Shown here: piece by piece, positions 60,348-64,000 of the stretch
Layout of the letters: each line of letters begins with the position of its first letter
Position numbering within the stretch: position 1 is the first letter of the stretch
Source of the DNA: an uncultured Chitinophaga sp.
GTDB lineage: Bacteria > Bacteroidota > Bacteroidia > Chitinophagales > Chitinophagaceae
NCBI RefSeq assembly: GCF_946479755.1
Contig: NZ_CAMLHC010000007.1
Location: 239,707 to 303,706 of the forward strand
Length of the DNA: 64,000 nucleotides
Direction of reading: 5' to 3'
The notes under the pieces: generated by a model
Seen by the model: only the letters and a program-made list of their open reading frames with translations
What the model was told of the DNA's origin: nothing
The model's database searches: none
Position numbers and translations under genes: made by a program

Positions 60348-60363
60348 CAAGGCATCTGCCTGC

Positions 60364-60406
60364 AAAACAGCGGGGCAACCGTATCATACGGTTGCCCCGC
60401 TGTTTT
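60364..60406 (+). terminator. Intrinsic terminator after the response regulator
   Basis: A 21-bp perfect stem (60364-60384 and 60386-60406, with the tail included in the pairing) runs into a T-rich tract. It separates the uptake genes from the siderophore operon. Confidence 0.93.
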
Positions 60407-60447
60407 TTTGTCTCCCTGCAACCTCTTCGCATTTTATACCACGATCA

Positions 60448-60464
60448 TGGTAATTTGATTACCA
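60448..60464 (+). promoter_or_regulatory. Palindromic operator candidate before the siderophore operon
   Basis: TGGTAAT and ATTACCA are separated by TTG, a 17-bp perfect inverted repeat 34 bases before the -33 element. It is a candidate binding site for an iron or other regulator; it differs from the repeat at 55155. Confidence 0.45.
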
Positions 60465-60497
60465 CTGTCATACCCTCTTTTTACCATTGCGGGGCGA

Positions 60498-60528
60498 TTG
60501 TTACCCCGTTCCAACCCTCGTATTTTTA
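60498..60528 (+). promoter_or_regulatory. Probable promoter of the siderophore operon
   Basis: TTG at 60498-60500, a 20-base spacer and TATTTTTA at 60521-60528, one mismatch to TAnnTTTG. The transcription start would be near 60534, with a short leader to the ATG at 60559. Confidence 0.5.
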
Positions 60529-60558
60529 ATCTTCTGCTATCAATAAAATGAAAATTCT

Positions 60559-61863
60559 ATGGACAAAAAGATCTATGATTTTGCGGCTGTTGGCGTTGGC
60601 CCTTTTAACCTCGGACTGGCGTGTCTCACGCATGCCATTCCCGACCTGGACGGTGTTTTTCTCGACAAAAGATCCGGATTCAACTGGCACCCCGGCATGT
60701 TAATGCAGGACACCACCCTGCAGGTGCCTTTCCTGGCAGATCACGTTACCCTCGCTGATCCTACCAATCCCTTCAGTTTTCTGAATTACCTCAAAGAACA
60801 GGGACGCATATATGCTTTTTACATCCGTGAAAATTTTAAAATGCTTCGCAATGAATACAACCAGTATTGCCAGTGGGCTATCAGCAAACTGCCGGAAGTC
60901 CGTTTTAATACGGCGGTGAAAAAGGTCGAATATGATGAAGCGGCGCAGTTGTACCTGCTGCAATGCGACCAGCAGCAGTTCCGGGCGCGTAAACTGGTGC
61001 TGGGCACCGGCACTGTGCCTTATGTGCCGGCCAACTGCCGCGAATGGATGGACAAGGCGATTCATTCCGCCCACTACCTGCAGCATAAGCATGCCCTGCA
61101 ATCGCAGCGCTCCATCACCATCGTCGGCAGCGGACAAAGTGCGGCGGAGATTTATTACGACCTGCTGCAGGATATCGATACCTACGGTTACGCGCTGCAC
61201 TGGATCACCCGTTCCCCCCGGTTTTACCCGCTGGAGTACAGTAAGCTCACCCTGGAGATGACCTCCCCGGAGTACGTGGATTATTTCTACGACCTGCCCC
61301 AGTCCAAACGGGATGATCTGCTGCATCGCCAGAAACACCTGTACAAAGGGATCAACAACGATCTGATCGCCGCTATCTTCGATACGATCTACGCCAAGAA
61401 ACTGGTATCTGATATTGACATTTCCCTGCGCACCAATGCCGACCTGCGGGATATTACCCACGACGATGCCAACGGGTTCCGCCTCACCTTCTTCCAGGAG
61501 GAACAGGAAAAATACTACGCTCATCAGACGGCCGGACTGGTGCTGGCCACAGGTTATACGCACCGTATCCCCGATTTTATGGAGCCGGTGCTGCACAAAG
61601 TACAGCTGGACGAGAAAGGCCGTTTCGCGGTAAACCGTAATTACACCATTGATAACGCCGGCTCTATTTTCGTACAGAATGCAGAGCTGCATACCCACGG
61701 CTTTGTAACGCCCGATCTGGGCATGGGCTGTTACCGCAATGCCTGGATCATCCGGGAGATGCTGGGCCGGGAAGTGTATCCCATTGAACAACGGATCGCT
61801 TTCCAGCAGTTCGCTGTAAGCGCCGACGAAGAAACTGTTCCCGTACAACCCCACCTGATATAG
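60559..61863 (+). CDS. Lysine/ornithine/diamine N-hydroxylase for siderophore synthesis
   Basis: 434 residues. This flavin monooxygenase family uses FAD, NADPH and oxygen to hydroxylate a primary amine, the first step towards a hydroxamate. The FAD site is GVGPFN (12-17), the dinucleotide site GSGQSAAE (190-197), and the family motif FNWHPGMLMQD (around 40-50) and ATGYTHRIPDF (near 335) are present. Substrate could be lysine, ornithine, putrescine or cadaverine; no decarboxylase is in the window. The next genes (exporter, acyltransferase, IucA/IucC) make an NRPS-independent pathway of the aerobactin/desferrioxamine kind. Confidence 0.93.
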   Translation: MDKKIYDFAAVGVGPFNLGLACLTHAIPDLDGVFLDKRSGFNWHPGMLMQDTTLQVPFLADHVTLADPTNPFSFLNYLKEQGRIYAFYIRENFKMLRNEYNQYCQWAISKLPEVRFNTAVKKVEYDEAAQLYLLQCDQQQFRARKLVLGTGTVPYVPANCREWMDKAIHSAHYLQHKHALQSQRSITIVGSGQSAAEIYYDLLQDIDTYGYALHWITRSPRFYPLEYSKLTLEMTSPEYVDYFYDLPQSKRDDLLHRQKHLYKGINNDLIAAIFDTIYAKKLVSDIDISLRTNADLRDITHDDANGFRLTFFQEEQEKYYAHQTAGLVLATGYTHRIPDFMEPVLHKVQLDEKGRFAVNRNYTIDNAGSIFVQNAELHTHGFVTPDLGMGCYRNAWIIREMLGREVYPIEQRIAFQQFAVSADEETVPVQPHLI

Positions 61864-61865
61864 TT

Positions 61866-63044
61866 ATGCCGCTGCGATTTTACCTCATACTCATGACGCT
61901 GGTGGCGGTGGTCAGTGATTACATGATGCATCCGTTTTATCCGTTGTTTTTTGCTTCCCGGTTCGGGATAGAGGATCCGCGGATCACCGGTACCTATTTC
62001 AGCGCGGTATGCGCCACCGTGATGGTGGCTTTCCCGGTATGGGCACTGGTATCCCGTCGCATTCCCGAGCTGCGGATACTGGTATACACGCAGGTGATTG
62101 CCGGCATACTGGCGGCTTCCTGCGCCTTTATCACCCATTACGGGCTGTTCTGGGTGGTATCGCTGGCCATCATCATTTTCAAAGGCAGTTACCTGCTGGT
62201 ATATCCCTTCATTCTCCGTATCACGGATACCGACAAACATGTGGGCATCATCAGTATCCTGTCTGTGATCATTCACCTGGGCAGTGTGCTGGGAGCGGTA
62301 TTTGGCGGGATGGTCATCGACTGGATGCAGCCGCAGTATATCTATCTCGGCATGGCCGCAGGTGATTTCTTCCAGGCAGGACTGAGCGGCTGGCTGCTGT
62401 TGTCCCGTCGCGATATACCAGGACCGGTAGTAACGGAGCAGGCTGCACGCAGCTGGGCGGACCTGCTGCCTTCGGGAACGGTGTTGCGCCTGAGCGTGAT
62501 CACGCTGTTCTTCTACTATGGTGATTTTATCATCCGGCCGTTTTTTGTGCGTTATTGGGAAACCGTATCTGGCATGCAGCTGCGGATCGTCTCCGGCGCA
62601 GTATATGCCATCCCTGCGGCGGTGGCGGTGTTTGCCCTCTGGATGAACCGGCGGCGCAAAACGCCGGAGTCGCCCTGGCATGCCATACTGCCTGCTTTGT
62701 TGCTGGCGCTGGCGGGCCTGCTGCTGCAGTCGTGGCCGTCCACGGGCGCCATCATCGCCGGCCGCTGCCTCTATGGCTGGGCGTTTTTCCAGTCGGCCGT
62801 CCGCTTCGACGCCCTGCTGTTCCATGTCAGCGATCCCGCCTCCTATGCAGTGGAATACAGCAAGATCCATTTCTTTCAGAACCTGGGCGTACTGACGGCC
62901 TCTTTTTCGGCCGGTATACTGGTAGAACATTATCCGCTGAACGTGCCTTTCATCGTGGCCTTCGGAGGATACCTGCTCGTAGCGGCCCTGTATTACCAGC
63001 TGGCACGCCCGCATGTTCACCCGGTTAATCCATCCAGATCATGA
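61866..63044 (+). CDS. MFS transporter, probable siderophore exporter
   Basis: 392 residues with about twelve membrane helices and an MFS-type basic loop between helices 2 and 3 (LVSRRIPELR). It begins three bases after the hydroxylase and overlaps the acyltransferase gene by ATGA (63041-63044), so the three are translated together. By context it exports the finished hydroxamate siderophore through the inner membrane. I do not see antibiotic-specific motifs. Confidence 0.83.
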   Translation: MPLRFYLILMTLVAVVSDYMMHPFYPLFFASRFGIEDPRITGTYFSAVCATVMVAFPVWALVSRRIPELRILVYTQVIAGILAASCAFITHYGLFWVVSLAIIIFKGSYLLVYPFILRITDTDKHVGIISILSVIIHLGSVLGAVFGGMVIDWMQPQYIYLGMAAGDFFQAGLSGWLLLSRRDIPGPVVTEQAARSWADLLPSGTVLRLSVITLFFYYGDFIIRPFFVRYWETVSGMQLRIVSGAVYAIPAAVAVFALWMNRRRKTPESPWHAILPALLLALAGLLLQSWPSTGAIIAGRCLYGWAFFQSAVRFDALLFHVSDPASYAVEYSKIHFFQNLGVLTASFSAGILVEHYPLNVPFIVAFGGYLLVAALYYQLARPHVHPVNPSRS

Positions 63045-63616
63045 AAACACTCAACATTATACCCGCTTATACAGTGCCGGACCATCCACTGGGGCTCGTA
63101 GAGCTATGGCCCATGGACCTGCGGCAGGACACGCCGGAGATCTATCGCTGGGTGACGCAGCCGTACGCCCACTATTGGGGCATGACCGCCAAAACCTATA
63201 CGGAGGTGCTGGCAGAATATACCGCCATCCATCATAACACGCACGCTGCTGCGCTGATCGGGAAGATCAACGGAAAAACAGCTTTCCTCTGCGAATATTA
63301 TGACCCGGTGTATGACCTCATCGGCCGCTTTTATGACCCGGCGCCGGGAGATGTGGGCATGCACATCCTGGTAGGGCCGGCGGAAAGGCCTGTCCATGGC
63401 TTTACCTGGCAGGTGTTCTCCATCGTGATGGATTTCCTTTTCGAAAACCCGTCGCATAACAGGGTAGTGGTAGAGCCGGATGCCCGCAATGAAAAGATCC
63501 ACCGGCTCAACAAAAAGGCTGGCTTTACTTACGTAAAGGAAGTACAGCTGCCGCATAAAACCGCTGCGCTGGCCTTTTGTACCAGGCAGCAATATTTTCA
63601 ATCCAAAGAAAAATAA
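63041..63616 (+). CDS. GNAT-type N-acyltransferase for siderophore synthesis (IucB/AlcB-like)
   Basis: 191 residues. The sequence LGLVELWPMDLRQDTPEIYRWVTQPYAHYWGM and the closing RVVVEPDARNEKIHRLNKKAGFTYVKEVQLPHKTAAL match the siderophore acyltransferase subfamily of GNAT enzymes (IucB, AlcB, RhbD type). It transfers an acyl group from CoA onto the N-hydroxy amine. It overlaps the exporter gene by four bases and precedes the synthetase by seven. Confidence 0.9.
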   Translation: MKTLNIIPAYTVPDHPLGLVELWPMDLRQDTPEIYRWVTQPYAHYWGMTAKTYTEVLAEYTAIHHNTHAAALIGKINGKTAFLCEYYDPVYDLIGRFYDPAPGDVGMHILVGPAERPVHGFTWQVFSIVMDFLFENPSHNRVVVEPDARNEKIHRLNKKAGFTYVKEVQLPHKTAALAFCTRQQYFQSKEK

Positions 63617-63623
63617 TTGACGT

Positions 63624-64000
63624 ATGCATATCAACGACACGAGCATGAATTCCCCCGAAGCGGTTGTTTCCCATCTGCAGCCCGATACCTGGGCAAAGGC
63701 CAACAGGCTGCATGTAGCCAAGATCATCAGTGAGTTCACCCACGAGCTGCTGCTGCAGCCCGAATGGATCAGCGACGACGGCGATTGGTCACAGTACCGG
63801 TTACACGCTCCTGATGCGGAACAGGTTACCTACTTTTTCTTCGCCCGTCTGCTCAGCCTGAACCACTGGTCCATCGATGCGGACAGTATCCGCAAAGTGA
63901 GCAACAGCCAGGAGCTGCCGCTGGACAGTATGTTGTTCATCACCGAATTCCGCAGCCAGTTAAATATCAGTACAGAGAACCTACCGGCCTATCTCGAAGA
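63624..64000 (+). CDS. IucA/IucC-family siderophore synthetase (3' cut by window edge)
   Basis: An ATG at 63624, seven bases after the acyltransferase stop, opens a frame that stays open to the window end (125 codons seen). The N-terminal residues (LQPDTWAKANRLHVAKIISEFTHELLLQPE, then YRLHAPDAEQVTYFFFARLL and the SMLFITEFRSQL stretch) resemble the start of NRPS-independent siderophore synthetases, which join the hydroxamate arms to a carboxylate by ATP-driven amide formation. The catalytic part lies outside the window, so the subtype cannot be told. Confidence 0.8.
   Translation, partial: MHINDTSMNSPEAVVSHLQPDTWAKANRLHVAKIISEFTHELLLQPEWISDDGDWSQYRLHAPDAEQVTYFFFARLLSLNHWSIDADSIRKVSNSQELPLDSMLFITEFRSQLNISTENLPAYLE

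Noticed and set aside
1..64000. CRISPR arrays, tRNA or rRNA genes, insertion sequences
   Set aside because: I saw no regularly spaced repeats, no cloverleaf or rRNA-like sequence and no transposase or integrase reading frame.

Overview
The window looks like a chromosomal piece of a Chitinophaga-like member of the Bacteroidota. It holds four SusC/SusD outer-membrane pairs, three of them with an ECF sigma factor and a FecR-type anti-sigma factor with a C-terminal DUF4974-like part. It also has many lipoproteins with Bacteroidota-style lipoboxes, TAnnTTTG-type -7 promoter elements, A-rich leaders instead of Shine-Dalgarno sites, and a LytS/LytTR two-component pair. I saw no rRNA, tRNA, CRISPR array or transposase.

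Layout. 1-324: tail of an EamA-type permease. 437-10177 (+): glycan-utilisation locus with a clan GH-A glycosidase, two amidohydrolases (one cytoplasmic, one exported), SusC, SusD, a CBM9-like protein and a GH16 glucanase, probably for a beta-glucan. 10189-14027 (+): terminator, a propeller/outer-membrane-barrel protein, then a LytS kinase and LytTR regulator. 14068-27615 (-): second utilisation locus, reading sigma, FecR, SusC, SusD, surface lipoprotein, two DUF4855-like lipoproteins and a large DUF6259-like glycosidase. 27725-30872: phosphoenolpyruvate synthase divergent from an Lrp/AsnC regulator. 31012-41641 (+): sigma, FecR, SusC, SusD and three TlpA-like thiol oxidoreductases. 41711-42073: DUF2200 protein. 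42137-48933 (-): sigma, FecR, SusC and SusD with no enzyme.

49108-52953 (-) is the most unusual part. A C39-like/VKOR/thioredoxin fusion membrane protein is followed by two 105-residue double-glycine-leader peptides with ten conserved cysteines each, then a periplasmic TlpA-like protein. This reads as a production line for secreted, disulfide-rich peptides. No export ABC transporter lies in the window.

53251-55132: small membrane and hypothetical proteins. 55274-60347 (+): iron-uptake set with a TonB-dependent siderophore receptor, a DUF4198 protein, a PepSY-type membrane protein and a NarL-type regulator. 60559-64000 (+): hydroxamate siderophore operon with an N-hydroxylase, MFS exporter, acyltransferase and an IucA/IucC synthetase cut by the window edge.

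Regulatory pattern. In all three sigma/FecR-controlled susC leaders there is a terminator-like hairpin whose T-rich tail points against susC transcription. This is the geometry expected if each susC were covered by a cis-antisense small RNA, as described for DonS-type RNAs of Bacteroides.
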